From Mycobacterium florentinum (lineage in GTDB: Bacteria > Actinomycetota > Actinomycetes > Mycobacteriales > Mycobacteriaceae), in assembly GCF_010730355.1 (NCBI RefSeq), contig NZ_AP022576.1, positions 3,286,001-3,350,000 on the forward strand: a DNA stretch of 64,000 bases, given 5' to 3'. The translations under genes were made by a program, and so were the position numbers. Below the pieces are notes generated by a model. The model saw only the letters and a program-made list of their open reading frames with translations. It was not told where the DNA came from and made no database searches. This document shows positions 9,389-19,083 of the stretch, piece after piece (position 1 is the first letter of the stretch; the number at the start of each line of letters is the position of its first letter).

Positions 9389-10562
9389 ATGTCTTCGACC
9401 GCATCGTCAAGCGCCGTTGTATCGCGCCCTGGTGAGCGGCTTGGGGTGTTGTTCGCCGAGTTGGCCGAGTTGGCGGGTCAGCGCAACGCGATCGATGGGC
9501 GCATCGTGGAGATTGCCGCCGAGATCGATCGCGAGGAGCTGTGCGGGTCCATGGGTGCGCGGTCGGTGGCGGCGTTGATGGCCTGGAAGCTCGGCTCGTC
9601 ATCGGCACATGCGCATACGATCGCCACGGTGGCGCGCCGGTGGGAAGAGTTTCCGCGCTGCGCGGCGGGCATGCGGGAGGGTCGGCTGTCGCTGGATCAG
9701 GTGGGGGTGATCGCGGCGCGGGCGGGCGAGGGCTCCGATGCGCACTATGCGGAGCTGGCCGCGGTGGCGACGGTGCACCAGTTGCGTACCGCGGTCAAGC
9801 TGGAACCGCGACCCGAACCCGAGTCCCGACCGGATCGGCGGGCCTCGATCACCAAAACCTCCGATGATCAGGGCAGCTGTTGGCGGATCACACGTGGGCA
9901 CCTGGATGTGGCGTTGGCGTCTCATCGTGATGCGCTGATGGCCGAGTGGAAGCACGATCACGGTGACGGCTCCGCCGGTGCCGCCGGTGCCGCCGGTGCC
10001 GGGCAGTGTGGAGGCGTTTCTGCGCCTGGTCGAGACGGGTTGGGATGCCGAGGCGGCCCGCCGGCCCCATGGGCAGCACACCACTGTGGTGGTGCATGTC
10101 GATGTGGAGCAGCGTGCCGCCGCGCTGCATCTGGGTCCGCTGCTCACCGAGTCTGAACGCCGCTACCTGACCTGTGATGCCACCTGTGAGGTGTGGTTCG
10201 AACGTGACGGCGAGGTGATCGGCGCCGGGCGCGCGACCCGCACCGTCAACCGGCGGCTTCGCCGCGCGCTCGAGCACCGCCACCGAACGTGTGCGGTCCC
10301 CGGCTGTGGCGCCACCCGCGGTCTGCACGCACACCACCTCCGCCACTGGGAAGACGGCGGACCCACCGAGTTGGCCAACCTGGTACTGCTATGCCCGTAC
10401 CACCACCGCGGCGTCATCACCATCACCGGACCCGCCGACGACCTCACCATCACCGACACCTCCGGCCGACGGCTCCGTCCAGGATCACTTGCGCGCCCGC
10501 CGAATCATGCCCCGCCCGATGTCCCACCATGCCCCGGACCCACCGGCGAACGCGCCCAATGA
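9389..10562 (+). pseudogene. DUF222/HNH endonuclease (13E12-like), frameshifted
   Basis: The first frame (from ATG 9389) gives a DUF222 N-terminal half that runs in frame to about 9955 (ending near MAEWKHDHGDG). The second frame (from about 9963) continues the same family: VEAFLRLVETGWDAEAARRPHGQ, then the HNH zinc module CAVPGCGATRGLHAHHLRHWEDGG...NLVLLCPYHH. The switch lies in a run of GCCGCCGGT-like 9-base repeats at about 9970-10003. The HNH end also looks four residues shorter than the CPYHHRLHHRG form I recall for 13E12 proteins. The N-terminal product would end at 10156. It is probably a decayed copy; a sequencing error in the repeat is the alternative. Confidence 0.75.
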
Positions 10563-10686
10563 TGGTGGTACCAACCCTTCCAACCCCAACCACCACCAAA
10601 CAACTAGGCTGGCGACTAGCACCTATCGATGAAACCGGTCGGGGCATAGAGGAATTCGTTCGCGATACCTCACCTACGTCATGGCC

Positions 10687-11823
10687 TCATGTGAAGAGGC
10701 GGCTATCCGGTGACGGACCTTCGACCGAACGGACCAGACCCGTCCCGGTGATCAACGGCAGGTCGAGTGCGGACAGCAGTCCGGGCGCGGCCGCGCACAC
10801 CGCGGGGATGGCGTTGACCATGCGCGAGGCGCCCGCGATGCGCGCACCCAGATCGTGGTCGTGGTCCTCGGCCATCTCGAATTCGCACCGCATGCTCGGC
10901 GAGCCCTCGATCTCGACGCGATAGACACCGCGGCCCGTCGCCGGCCCGAAGCCGAGGTCCTTGGGCGCCAGACTGATGTGCGGCTGAGGCCAGTCTCCGG
11001 CCATGTCGTCGCGCATACGTGTCACGTGGTCGACGACGAAAGTTGGCTTGTCTCCGACGTATCCGGTCAGCGTCGAGCGCATCGCCGCGATCGTCCCCGC
11101 CTCGATGCGCCCTGTCGGGGTGTCGAAAGACTCGTCGGCCGCGACGCGTTCGTTGCTCTCCTCGATGTTGTCGATCTTGACGCCCAGCCCCGCGGCAAGC
11201 TGGTGCAGCACCGGGCCCCAGCCGAAGCTGAATACGCCCGGCTGGGCGGCGAACGCCGGATACTCCGGCGGCTTGCCGAACCCGAGGATCTCGTACACCG
11301 CGACCTGGTCCGGGTAGGTGGCGTAGTTGAACATCTCCGTCACGCGTACCGATTCGATGACCCGCGAGACACCGGTAAGCGCCAGCGGCAGAACGTCATT
11401 GGCGAAGCCCGAGTCGATGCCGGTGGTGAAGAACGACACCCCGCCGTCCAGCGCGGCCTGGCGCAACGGATCGGTGAACGCCGGATCGACGGCCTCGGGA
11501 AAGACAAGCGGCACCACCGAACACGACACCACGTTCTTACCGGCCCGCAGGATCGACACCATGTCTTGCACGGCGTCGAGCGGCCGCAGGTTCGCACCGG
11601 CGGCGTACACCACCGCGTCCGCCTCGCCGGCCAGCATTGCCGCCGGGTCCTGGGTGGCCAGCACGCCGACCGGCGCGATTCCACACAGTTCCCCGGCATC
11701 GCGACCCGCTTTGGCATCGCTGTGCACGACGAGATCGGTCAATTGCAGCTCGGGGTGGTCGATCACGCCTCGCAGGGCGATGACGCCCATCGAACCCGGC
11801 CCCCAGACTCCCACCTTCAGCAC
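10687..11823 (-). CDS. NAD(P)H-dependent amine dehydrogenase / DapB-like enzyme
   Basis: This 378-residue protein begins with a Rossmann motif GVWGPGSMG and has the dihydrodipicolinate reductase N-terminal fold, as in the 2,4-diaminopentanoate dehydrogenase-like family of mycobacteria. The true substrate is unknown. The start is the GTG at 11823, preceded by AGGAG; the longer frame to 12252 overlaps the divergent regulator and is rejected. It is a paralogue of the gene at 55211-56311 (shared AGRDAGELCG, DPGFAND/DSGFAND and VNAIPAV motifs). A 14-base palindrome overlaps its ribosome binding site. Confidence 0.82.
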   Translation of the reverse strand: MLKVGVWGPGSMGVIALRGVIDHPELQLTDLVVHSDAKAGRDAGELCGIAPVGVLATQDPAAMLAGEADAVVYAAGANLRPLDAVQDMVSILRAGKNVVSCSVVPLVFPEAVDPAFTDPLRQAALDGGVSFFTTGIDSGFANDVLPLALTGVSRVIESVRVTEMFNYATYPDQVAVYEILGFGKPPEYPAFAAQPGVFSFGWGPVLHQLAAGLGVKIDNIEESNERVAADESFDTPTGRIEAGTIAAMRSTLTGYVGDKPTFVVDHVTRMRDDMAGDWPQPHISLAPKDLGFGPATGRGVYRVEIEGSPSMRCEFEMAEDHDHDLGARIAGASRMVNAIPAVCAAAPGLLSALDLPLITGTGLVRSVEGPSPDSRLFT

Positions 11824-11829
11824 CTTATC

Positions 11830-11843
11830 TCCTAATATTAGGA
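11830..11843. promoter_or_regulatory. perfect 14-base palindrome, candidate IclR-type operator
   Basis: TCCTAATATTAGGA is fully palindromic and sits in the 61-base gap between the amine-dehydrogenase-like gene and the divergent IclR-type regulator, overlapping the AGGAG site of the former. Binding there would block translation initiation or transcription of the enzyme gene. It is strikingly AT-rich for this genome. Confidence 0.6.
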
Positions 11844-11884
11844 CAGCTATTCTTACATTTTGGACGGATGCTAGGGAGCCGGGC

Positions 11885-12751
11885 ATGAGCGCGTCAACCG
11901 CCAAATCGCCGCCGACCACCCGGGTGATGGACGTGCTTGGCACACTGGCGGATTCGCCGCACGGGCGGACCTCGGCGGAGCTGGCCAAGACCTGCGGGAT
12001 CAGCACCTCGACCTGTGCGCTGGTACTGGCCGAGCTGGAACGCCGGTCCTGGGTCACCCGGCGCGGCGACCGCCGCTTTTGCCTGGGCAGCGGATTGTTC
12101 GGGCTGGTGCACGGGCTGCGGACGCAGTTCCCGCTGCTGGATCGCGGCCGCGATGCGCTGACCTTTCTGCACCACACCCTCGGCGCGGGCTGCTCGATGT
12201 CCAAGATCGGCGACCGCCATCTGACCACCGTCGACGCGGTGGGGCATGGCACCGACGGCGAGCACGCCGTCGGTCAGCGCTTCCCGATCGATCCGCCGTT
12301 CGGGCTGGTCGCGATGGCCTGGCGCGAAGACGATTTCGTCGCCGCCTGGCTGCAGCGGGTGCAGCCGCGGCTGACGCGCACCGAAATCGCGCAGCATCAA
12401 CGGGTACTGGCCGACATCCGGAACCGCGGCTACGGCGCCTGGCGGTTCGACGACACCCACCAATCGCTGCACCATCGCCTGGCCGGGGTGCTCGCGTCGC
12501 TCGAGCCGACCGCGCAAGTCACCCGTCAGCTCACCACGCTGATGACCATGGTGACGCTGCAATCGATCACCGACACACTCGAAACAGACTTGGCATCAAC
12601 AGAATTCGTTGTGCTGCCGATTTTCGGCCAGCACGGGCAGCCGGAATACCAGATCGAGATCCATTTGGGCGGCCCGGCCGGATTGACGATGCCCACCCTC
12701 GACGCCGCGCTGCGGCACGCGCAGGGGCTGTTGGGCGCCGGGGTGGCCTGA
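11885..12751 (+). CDS. IclR-type transcriptional regulator
   Basis: This 288-residue protein has an N-terminal winged HTH (RVMDVLGTLADSPHGRTSAE, then LAKTCGISTSTCALVLAELERRSWVTR, about 15-62) and a C-terminal effector-like domain, as in IclR regulators. It is divergent from the DapB-like enzyme with a perfect palindrome between them, so it probably controls that enzyme. The start is the ATG at 11885; the longer upstream frame is a shadow. Confidence 0.8.
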   Translation: MSASTAKSPPTTRVMDVLGTLADSPHGRTSAELAKTCGISTSTCALVLAELERRSWVTRRGDRRFCLGSGLFGLVHGLRTQFPLLDRGRDALTFLHHTLGAGCSMSKIGDRHLTTVDAVGHGTDGEHAVGQRFPIDPPFGLVAMAWREDDFVAAWLQRVQPRLTRTEIAQHQRVLADIRNRGYGAWRFDDTHQSLHHRLAGVLASLEPTAQVTRQLTTLMTMVTLQSITDTLETDLASTEFVVLPIFGQHGQPEYQIEIHLGGPAGLTMPTLDAALRHAQGLLGAGVA

Positions 12752-12773
12752 GGAGACTGATTACGCTGAAGCC

Positions 12774-13493
12774 ATGGCTGCCCACTTCGAGATTCGGCGC
12801 GCGGTCGACCGGGCTGTCACCACGACGCCGTGGCTGACATCGAGACATTCGTTCTCGTTCGGCGATCACTACGAGCCGGACAACACGCACCACGGGTTGC
12901 TGGTGGTGAACAACGACGACGTCGTCGCGCCCCAGAGTGGATTCGATACCCACCCGCACCGCGACATGGAGATCGTGACGTGGGTGCTGGAAGGCGAATT
13001 GACACACCAGGATTCGGCCGGCAACCACGGTGTGATCTATCCTGGCCTGGCGCAACGCATGTCGGCCGGCAATGGGATCCTGCATTCGGAGAAGAACGAT
13101 TCGTTAACGCAGCCAGTACATTTCGTTCAGATGTGGGTGATCCCCGACGAAACGGGCATCTCCCCCGGCTACCAACAGCATGAAATCGGCCACATCGGTG
13201 CCGATCTTGTGACGATCGCCTCGGGCATACCCGGGCACGACGCGGCCATCTCGCTACACAACCGCGACGCGGCCCTACACGTCGCGCGGCTGCAACCCGG
13301 CGACGCCGTGACCGCGCCCAACGCGGCCTACCTGCACGTCTTCCTGCCGCGCGGCCGGCTCACGCTGGACGGGGCCGGCGAACTCACCGAAGGCGACGCG
13401 GCCCGGCTCACCGACGCCGACGGCCCGCGGCTGACGGCAACCGAACCGACGGAGCTACTGATCTGGGAGATGCACGCAAACCTGGGCGGCTAG
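12774..13493 (+). CDS. pirin family protein
   Basis: This 239-residue bicupin has the pirin metal ligands His60 and His62 (DTHPHRDME), His104 and Glu106 (GILHSE). Pirins bind iron; bacterial members can have quercetinase-like or redox-sensing activity. By position it is the Rv0181c orthologue. It starts 22 bases after the IclR-type gene, on the same strand. Confidence 0.9.
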   Translation: MAAHFEIRRAVDRAVTTTPWLTSRHSFSFGDHYEPDNTHHGLLVVNNDDVVAPQSGFDTHPHRDMEIVTWVLEGELTHQDSAGNHGVIYPGLAQRMSAGNGILHSEKNDSLTQPVHFVQMWVIPDETGISPGYQQHEIGHIGADLVTIASGIPGHDAAISLHNRDAALHVARLQPGDAVTAPNAAYLHVFLPRGRLTLDGAGELTEGDAARLTDADGPRLTATEPTELLIWEMHANLGG

Positions 13494-13527
13494 ACCAATA
13501 GAGTGGGCATGACAGACAGGAGCGGGG

Positions 13528-14934
13528 ATGTCGAAAGCCCAACCGCGACACGCGGTGCCGAACCCGAAGCACAACGCGAAAGCACTGAAGACGGTGCAGT
13601 TCTGGGCGTTGCCGATCGGCGCCACGCTGGCCCTGATGTCGGCTCTGTGCGCGCTGTATCTCGGCGGCATCTTGAATCCGACCACGAACCTGCGTCATTT
13701 CCCGATCGCCGTGGTGAACGAAGACGCCGGCACCGCCGGCCCGAAGATCGTCGACGGCCTGGTCTCCGCGCTGGATAAGGACAAATTCGACATCCGGGTG
13801 GTTTCGCACGACGAGGCCAAGCGGCTGCTGGACCGGGCGCAGGCGTACGGCGAATTGGTGATCCCGCCGACGTTCTCGTCGAATTTGCGCGAGTACGGCG
13901 AGAGCGCCGTGATGCCCACCAAGGCCCAGCGGCCCTCCGTCACGATCTTCACCAACCCGCGAGCGGGCACGTTGGGTGCCGGCATTGCCGGACAAACGCT
14001 GAACCAGGCCATGGTCGCCGCTAATACCAAAGTGGGACAGTATCTTTCGTCCGAAGTCGCGCAGCAGACCGGCGGGGCACCGCTGACCGGAGCGGCGCAG
14101 GCCGGACTGGCCAGCCCGATCGACATCAAGTCGGCCGTGTACAACCCGCTGCCCAACGGCACGGGCAATGGACTGTCCGCGTTCTACTACGCATTGCTGT
14201 TGTTGCTGGCCGGGTTCACCGGCAGCATCGTCGTGTCGACGTTGGTGGACTCCTTGCTCGGATATGTGCCGGCCGAATGGGGCCCAGTGTATCGATTTGC
14301 CGAGCAGGCCAACATCTCTCGCTTCCGCACGTTGCTGGTGAAGTGGGGCATCATGCTGGTGCTGGCGCTGCTGACCTCGGGTGTCTATCTGGCCATTGCC
14401 CATGGATTGGGCATGCCGATCACCCGCGGCTGGGAGTTGTGGGCGTACGGCGTCTTCGCGATCGTCGCGGTGGGTGTGACATCGAGTTCGCTGATCGCGG
14501 TGCTGGGTTCGATGGGCCTGCTGTTCAGCATGCTGGTCTTCGTGATCCTCGGGTTGCCGTCGGCGGGCGCCACCGTCCCGCTGGAGGCGGTGCCGCCGTT
14601 CTTCCGCTGGCTGGCCGAGTTCGAACCGATGCACCAGGTGTTCCTGGGCGTGCGGTCGCTGTTGTATCTCAACGGCGACGGGCAGGCCGGCCTCACGCAG
14701 GCGTTGCTGATGACGTCGATCGGGCTGGTGATCGGCCTGTTGGTGGGCGGCATCGTCACGCGCATGTACGACCGCAGCGGGTTCCACCGCATACCTGGTG
14801 CCATCGGCGTCGCGATCGCCGAGGTGCACCAATCCCAACACCAGGCGCGCAAGGGCAAGCGCGCAAGTTCGGGCGAATCCGCCGACCCGGACCCCAGCGA
14901 ACCTGAACCCGAAAGCGTAAGCGAGCAAACGTAA
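13528..14934 (+). CDS. YhgE/Pip-type membrane protein (Rv0180c-like)
   Basis: This 468-residue membrane protein has an N-terminal transmembrane segment (FWALPIGATLALMSALCALYL, about 28-48), a large extracytoplasmic region containing FPIAVVNEDAGTAG, and five to six C-terminal transmembrane segments (about 220-430), followed by a charged tail. This is the ABC-2-like YhgE/Pip layout. Substrate and role are unknown. It matches Rv0180c by order and length. Confidence 0.85.
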   Translation: MSKAQPRHAVPNPKHNAKALKTVQFWALPIGATLALMSALCALYLGGILNPTTNLRHFPIAVVNEDAGTAGPKIVDGLVSALDKDKFDIRVVSHDEAKRLLDRAQAYGELVIPPTFSSNLREYGESAVMPTKAQRPSVTIFTNPRAGTLGAGIAGQTLNQAMVAANTKVGQYLSSEVAQQTGGAPLTGAAQAGLASPIDIKSAVYNPLPNGTGNGLSAFYYALLLLLAGFTGSIVVSTLVDSLLGYVPAEWGPVYRFAEQANISRFRTLLVKWGIMLVLALLTSGVYLAIAHGLGMPITRGWELWAYGVFAIVAVGVTSSSLIAVLGSMGLLFSMLVFVILGLPSAGATVPLEAVPPFFRWLAEFEPMHQVFLGVRSLLYLNGDGQAGLTQALLMTSIGLVIGLLVGGIVTRMYDRSGFHRIPGAIGVAIAEVHQSQHQARKGKRASSGESADPDPSEPEPESVSEQT

Positions 14935-15040
14935 TTCGGACGCGGCCTAAGTGTCACGCGTTTGTTATTTATGTTGACAGTGGGGCTATTGTGACTGATG
15001 CTTTGAATGTTGCATCCACATAAGTGCCGAAAGGGCTGCC

Positions 15041-16123
15041 GTGCTGACACGACGCACCGGGTTGCGCCGACTGGCGGCAAGCCTCGCGGCGATGTTCGCC
15101 TGCACCCTGTTGACGAGCACCCTCGCCTCACCCGTCGCCCACGCCGCTGACGCCCGCGAACTCCTGGCCAGTGCGATCGGCGCCACCAAGGGCTCGTATC
15201 TGGTCTACAACTTCGGCCCCGGCCACCCCACCCCGCTGATGGACGCCAGCGGTCGCTGGTACGAGATGAACAACGGCGGCCACCTGATGATCATCAAGAA
15301 CGCGGCGGGGCGTCTCGCGCCGCACCTGCTGGTCGACACGCATCGCGGTGACCAGGCGCGCTGCGAGCACAATGCCGGGGCCCGCACCGGCGAGGGGTTG
15401 TGGCAGGCCTCCGAGCTTTACGAGCCGCGTCAGGCGTGGCTGCGGATGGGGCAGCCGACCATCGCGATCAACGCGAACTTCTTCGATGTGCGCGGGCAGA
15501 AGGGCGGCAGTTGGCGCACCACCGGCTGCAGCTCGCCGCTGGGTGCGTTCGTGGACAACACCAACGGCCAGGGCCGCTCCAACCAGGCGGTCACCGGCAC
15601 CGCGGTGTATCCGGGCAAACAGGGCCTGTCGGGCGGCGGCGAGAGCTGGTCGTCGCTGACGACGATGATCCTGCCGACGGGGGCGGCGCCGTACGTGGTG
15701 TGGCCCAGGAGCAAGAGCGACTACGACTCCGCCACCCCGGTGGTGGAGGACCTGCTGAACAAGAACGAGAAGTTCGTGGCGGTCTCCGGGATCGGGCTGC
15801 TGGGCCCCGGCCAAACTCAACAGCTGCATGACGGCGGTCCCAGCGCGGCGCGAACGGCCCTGGCCTATGTGAAGCAGCGCGATGAGATGTACATCTTCGA
15901 GGGCGGCAGCTACACCCCGGACAACATGCAGGATCTGTTCCGCGGTCTGGGCAGCGATACCGCGATCCTGCTCGACGGCGGCGGCTCGTCGGCGATCGTG
16001 CTGCGCCGCGACACCGGCGGCATGTGGGCCGGGGCGGGTTCACCGCGCGGGTCCTGCGATACCCGCCAGGTGCTCTGCGACTCGCACGAGCGCGCCCTGC
16101 CCAGCTGGCTGGCCTTCAACTAA
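15041..16123 (+). CDS. lprO: secreted phosphodiester glycosidase-like protein (LprO position)
   Basis: This 360-residue protein starts at GTG 15041 after AAGGG. The signal peptide has a twin-arginine-like TRRTGLRRL start and a probable cleavage at AHA-AD near residue 35. The body contains the NAGPA/phosphodiester glycosidase hallmarks INANFFDVRGQKGG and LLDGGGSSAIVL. It sits where lprO (Rv0179c) is found, but I do not see a convincing lipobox; the only candidate is MFAC at about 18-21. So it may be secreted rather than lipidated here. Its stop overlaps the convergent DUF1275 stop by four bases. Confidence 0.75.
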   Translation: MLTRRTGLRRLAASLAAMFACTLLTSTLASPVAHAADARELLASAIGATKGSYLVYNFGPGHPTPLMDASGRWYEMNNGGHLMIIKNAAGRLAPHLLVDTHRGDQARCEHNAGARTGEGLWQASELYEPRQAWLRMGQPTIAINANFFDVRGQKGGSWRTTGCSSPLGAFVDNTNGQGRSNQAVTGTAVYPGKQGLSGGGESWSSLTTMILPTGAAPYVVWPRSKSDYDSATPVVEDLLNKNEKFVAVSGIGLLGPGQTQQLHDGGPSAARTALAYVKQRDEMYIFEGGSYTPDNMQDLFRGLGSDTAILLDGGGSSAIVLRRDTGGMWAGAGSPRGSCDTRQVLCDSHERALPSWLAFN

Positions 16124-16839
16124 CCGTCGGCCGGCTCGGCCGTCGCGGCCGCCGCGGGTTCGGTCGCGGGAGGCCCGAACCGGAAGATCAGCAGGCTGAG
16201 CGCGACCAGGACCGCGATGAGGCTAAATACCGGGGCGATGACGAACCGGGAGATCGTCGCGCCGGCGAACGCACCGGCACACATCGTCAAAACGACGGTA
16301 AGGCGCAGGTTTTCACGCGCGCCCGTACCACCGGACAGTCGGCTATCCATACCGAGACTGACGATCGTCGCCGTCAACACGGTGGTGGAGAGCTCCTGGA
16401 TACCGAACTGGCGAGCGCTCGAATGCTGTAGACCGAACGTCACGGCGAGAAAGCCGATCACGATCAGTTTGGTGTCGTCGTGATAGCGCAGCACACCGGA
16501 GCCGGCCAGGATCGACAACACGATCAGCAACACGAGCTCCAACGACAAGACGGTAGTGATCCATGGGCGCGTCCGACTACCGAAATAGCGGGTCAGCCGG
16601 CCACTGAGGATGGTGGTGATCACGAAGGTGGGCAGCGCCACCACAACCGCGGTCAAGTCGATGTTGGTTCGCGGAGCGAGCCAGAAGCCAAGGAAGATCA
16701 CATTGCCGGTCATGTTGGCGACGAACACGTGGCCGAGAACCAAGACGCTGATCGCGTCGGCCAATCCGGTGGCGAAGGTCAGCAGCAACAGGGCGACGAC
16801 GGTCGACCGCTCGGATACCGGCGACGCCTTGAAATCCAC
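16120..16839 (-). CDS. DUF1275 (YoaK-type) membrane protein
   Basis: This 239-residue protein has about six to seven transmembrane segments, starting LLLLTFATGLADAISVLVLG and VFVANMTGNVIFLG, the DUF1275 signature. Its function is unknown. The GTG at 16839 is chosen because the conserved domain starts right after it. It lies 38 bases downstream of the last Mce-associated gene, on the same strand, so it may be read through from the mce1 operon. I do not recall it at this place in M. tuberculosis. Confidence 0.82.
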   Translation of the reverse strand: MDFKASPVSERSTVVALLLLTFATGLADAISVLVLGHVFVANMTGNVIFLGFWLAPRTNIDLTAVVVALPTFVITTILSGRLTRYFGSRTRPWITTVLSLELVLLIVLSILAGSGVLRYHDDTKLIVIGFLAVTFGLQHSSARQFGIQELSTTVLTATIVSLGMDSRLSGGTGARENLRLTVVLTMCAGAFAGATISRFVIAPVFSLIAVLVALSLLIFRFGPPATEPAAAATAEPADG

Positions 16840-16877
16840 GGGGTGCAGTATATTTCGGCGATCCCGGTTCGGCCGGG

Positions 16878-17597
16878 CTACTGATGCGGGGTGAGATCCA
16901 GCGAGGTCACGGTCGTCATCCTGGTCACCAGCCAGTGCCCGTTCGCGCGCTTCATGAACAGCCGATAGGACAGGTACTTCAGCGCCGGGATGTTCTTGGT
17001 CAGCGGGCTGGTCGAGGTGGTGTTGGTGTACACGATGACGACCGCGTTCGGGCCGTCCAGCGATTCGACTGCCGCGCCGGTGACTTGGGTGCTGTTGCTG
17101 ATCTTGGCTTGCTTGTTCGGGGCCACGATGGCGTCGACGAATTTGCGGTACTGGGCCTCGAAGTCGCCGCTGAGGTAGGCCGATGCGCGATCGGCGAGGC
17201 TGTCCATGTTCTCCGGCGTGTAGGTCCACAGCGTAGTGATCGCGCGGGCCGCGGTGCGGGCCACGTTGAGCTTGGTTGCCGCCGTGGCCCGGTCGGCCAG
17301 ATAGGGCTGCATCGTCGCGCCCGCGAATGCCGCCGACCCGACGAACAGCAGAGCGGCCACCGCGACGACGATGGCCATCCCTTTTCCGGCCGGCAGTTTG
17401 CGCCGCCCGCGGCCGCCTTCTTCGGTCTGGGTCTCGGATTCGTCGGTCTCTGCGGACTCCGCCGTGTCGGCGTCCGTCTCGCCGATCGGTTCTGCTTCGG
17501 ATTCCGTTGTCGTGGAGGTGTTTTCGTCGTTCGCAGCGGTGTCGTCGGAGGCCGCCTCGACGGTCAGATCACCTGCAGCAGGCTGCTTATCTTCCAC
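16878..17597 (-). CDS. Mce-associated membrane protein (Rv0178-like)
   Basis: This 239-residue protein has an acidic, threonine-rich cytoplasmic N terminus (about 10-60), one transmembrane segment (GMAIVVAVAALLFVGSAAFA, about 74-93) and an NTF2-like extracytoplasmic domain. This is the Mam fold, thought to stabilise Mce complexes. The GTG at 17597 follows GGGAAGGG and overlaps the upstream gene by 34 bases. It is the last of the four Mce-associated genes. Confidence 0.85.
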   Translation of the reverse strand: MEDKQPAAGDLTVEAASDDTAANDENTSTTTESEAEPIGETDADTAESAETDESETQTEEGGRGRRKLPAGKGMAIVVAVAALLFVGSAAFAGATMQPYLADRATAATKLNVARTAARAITTLWTYTPENMDSLADRASAYLSGDFEAQYRKFVDAIVAPNKQAKISNSTQVTGAAVESLDGPNAVVIVYTNTTSTSPLTKNIPALKYLSYRLFMKRANGHWLVTRMTTVTSLDLTPHQ

Positions 17598-18121
17598 TGA
17601 TTCCCTTCCCGCGTCGCAGTTGCCGTCCAACGATTGGTGTTCTCGTATACCTGCTTTTGATCCGGCGACTTGGACGTGACTTCGGTTGCCACCATCACGG
17701 TGACGCTGCCGTCGTCGTTCCATCGTTCCACGGCCGCGCCGAGGATGGTGCCGGTCGCGGGCTCCGCGCGCGCGACCTGCAACAGAATCTCGTTGGCCTT
17801 GTCGTGATACTGCTTGGCGAAATCGCCCGTCGCCTGGGCCATTACCCGCATGACGTAGTCGTTCGCATGATAGGGGTCGAGCGAAGTGAACTGAGTCATG
17901 AACCCCGTCACGTAGGCGAGCACCTCACGGTCTTTGGACGCGGCGTGCTCTCGGGATTCGTGAGAGATCAGCATCAGGGTGGCGAGCGTGATCGCTGCGG
18001 TGGTCAACACCGCGGCGACCGCACTGGCAACGGGCAAACCCCACGGCCGGCGCTGGGTCTCCGGATCCGTCGCGACGAGCAACGCGCCCTCGCCCGGCTC
18101 AAACTTGCGGCGGGGGCTCAT
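17564..18121 (-). CDS. Mce-associated protein (Rv0177-like)
   Basis: This 185-residue protein begins MSPRRKFEPGEGALLVATD, has one transmembrane segment (about 30-52) and an extracytoplasmic NTF2-like region ending WKISSLLQVI. Length and order match Rv0177. The start overlaps the stop of the Rv0176-like gene as ATGA; the longer open frame to 19000 is shadow. Confidence 0.85.
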   Translation of the reverse strand: MSPRRKFEPGEGALLVATDPETQRRPWGLPVASAVAAVLTTAAITLATLMLISHESREHAASKDREVLAYVTGFMTQFTSLDPYHANDYVMRVMAQATGDFAKQYHDKANEILLQVARAEPATGTILGAAVERWNDDGSVTVMVATEVTSKSPDQKQVYENTNRWTATATREGNQWKISSLLQVI

Positions 18122-19083
18122 TTTCCGTTCCCCGGCGGTTTCGGTTTGGTCAGCACGGTGAGGTTGTCGACCAGCCAATGGCCGCCGGCGCCCTTGACGA
18201 GACTCACCCGGACGGTTGCGGTGATGTACCGCTCCTCGGGCGCCGCGCCCCGCCGCCCCTGCATGAACAACAGCATCGTCGCTCGATCCGGCGACGCCGA
18301 CTCGATCGAACTGTCGGTCACCCAATACTCGTTGATGACCGGGTTTCCCTTTTGGACGATGTCCTGCTGCGCCTTGAGCTGGCCCCGGTAGGCGTCGGTC
18401 GCCAGCGACTGGGCACGCACGAAATCGTCGTGCAACGACTTCGGGTCGTACGTCAGCATTTGCGCGACGATCTTCGGTCCCTGTACTCCGATCTGGGCCC
18501 GCGTTTGATCGGTCTCCCGATCGCGGGAGTACACCACCCCGTAGCTCACCACGACACCGGCCACGCATAGTGCGGTCGCGGTGAGCACCGCGATGATCGT
18601 CCACCGCCGAATGTCGGGCCGTGGCGTTTGAAAGCACCGCACTTCGGTGCGCAGCAGCAGGTCGGCGAAGGTGCGTCGCTGCGAATCCCACAGCGGCCAA
18701 AGCCATCCCACCAGCGACACGGTGTCGAGCAGGTGGGCAAGATCGCGCAGCAGCAGGCCCCAGGCGCCGATGACGCCGCCGTCGCGGTGTGCCACCGCGA
18801 TTCCACACAGTGCGCGTCCCAGGCTCCAGCCGTAGATGGTCGGAAACAGCAACCGGTTTACCAACATCGCCAGGACTGCGATCCCGAGCACACAGATGCT
18901 CAGCCACCACCAGACTCCGCGCGGGGGCACGGTGAACGACACCAACACCATCGTCGTCGCCACGGCGGCCGCCGGCAGCACGTCGACCGCGAACGCGCAC
19001 GCGCGAATATGCCAGGGCGCCAAGGCATTCTCTGATGACACTTGGGGGGCCGTGGTCTGAGTCTCCTCGACCACCAGCGTCAC
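18118..19083 (-). CDS. RDD-domain Mce-associated protein (Rv0176-like)
   Basis: This 321-residue protein has an RDD membrane domain (Arg27 and Asp34 in RACAFAVDVLPAAAV, then further helices to about residue 145) and, after another transmembrane segment near 170-190, a Mam-type extracytoplasmic domain. It combines an RDD module with the Mce-associated fold, as Rv0176 does. It overlaps both neighbours by four bases. Confidence 0.87.
   Translation of the reverse strand: MTLVVEETQTTAPQVSSENALAPWHIRACAFAVDVLPAAAVATTMVLVSFTVPPRGVWWWLSICVLGIAVLAMLVNRLLFPTIYGWSLGRALCGIAVAHRDGGVIGAWGLLLRDLAHLLDTVSLVGWLWPLWDSQRRTFADLLLRTEVRCFQTPRPDIRRWTIIAVLTATALCVAGVVVSYGVVYSRDRETDQTRAQIGVQGPKIVAQMLTYDPKSLHDDFVRAQSLATDAYRGQLKAQQDIVQKGNPVINEYWVTDSSIESASPDRATMLLFMQGRRGAAPEERYITATVRVSLVKGAGGHWLVDNLTVLTKPKPPGNGK

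Noticed and set aside
11327..12751. Extended 474-residue version of the IclR-type regulator
   Set aside because: The extra N-terminal part is antisense to the DapB-like gene; the conserved HTH starts just after ATG 11885.
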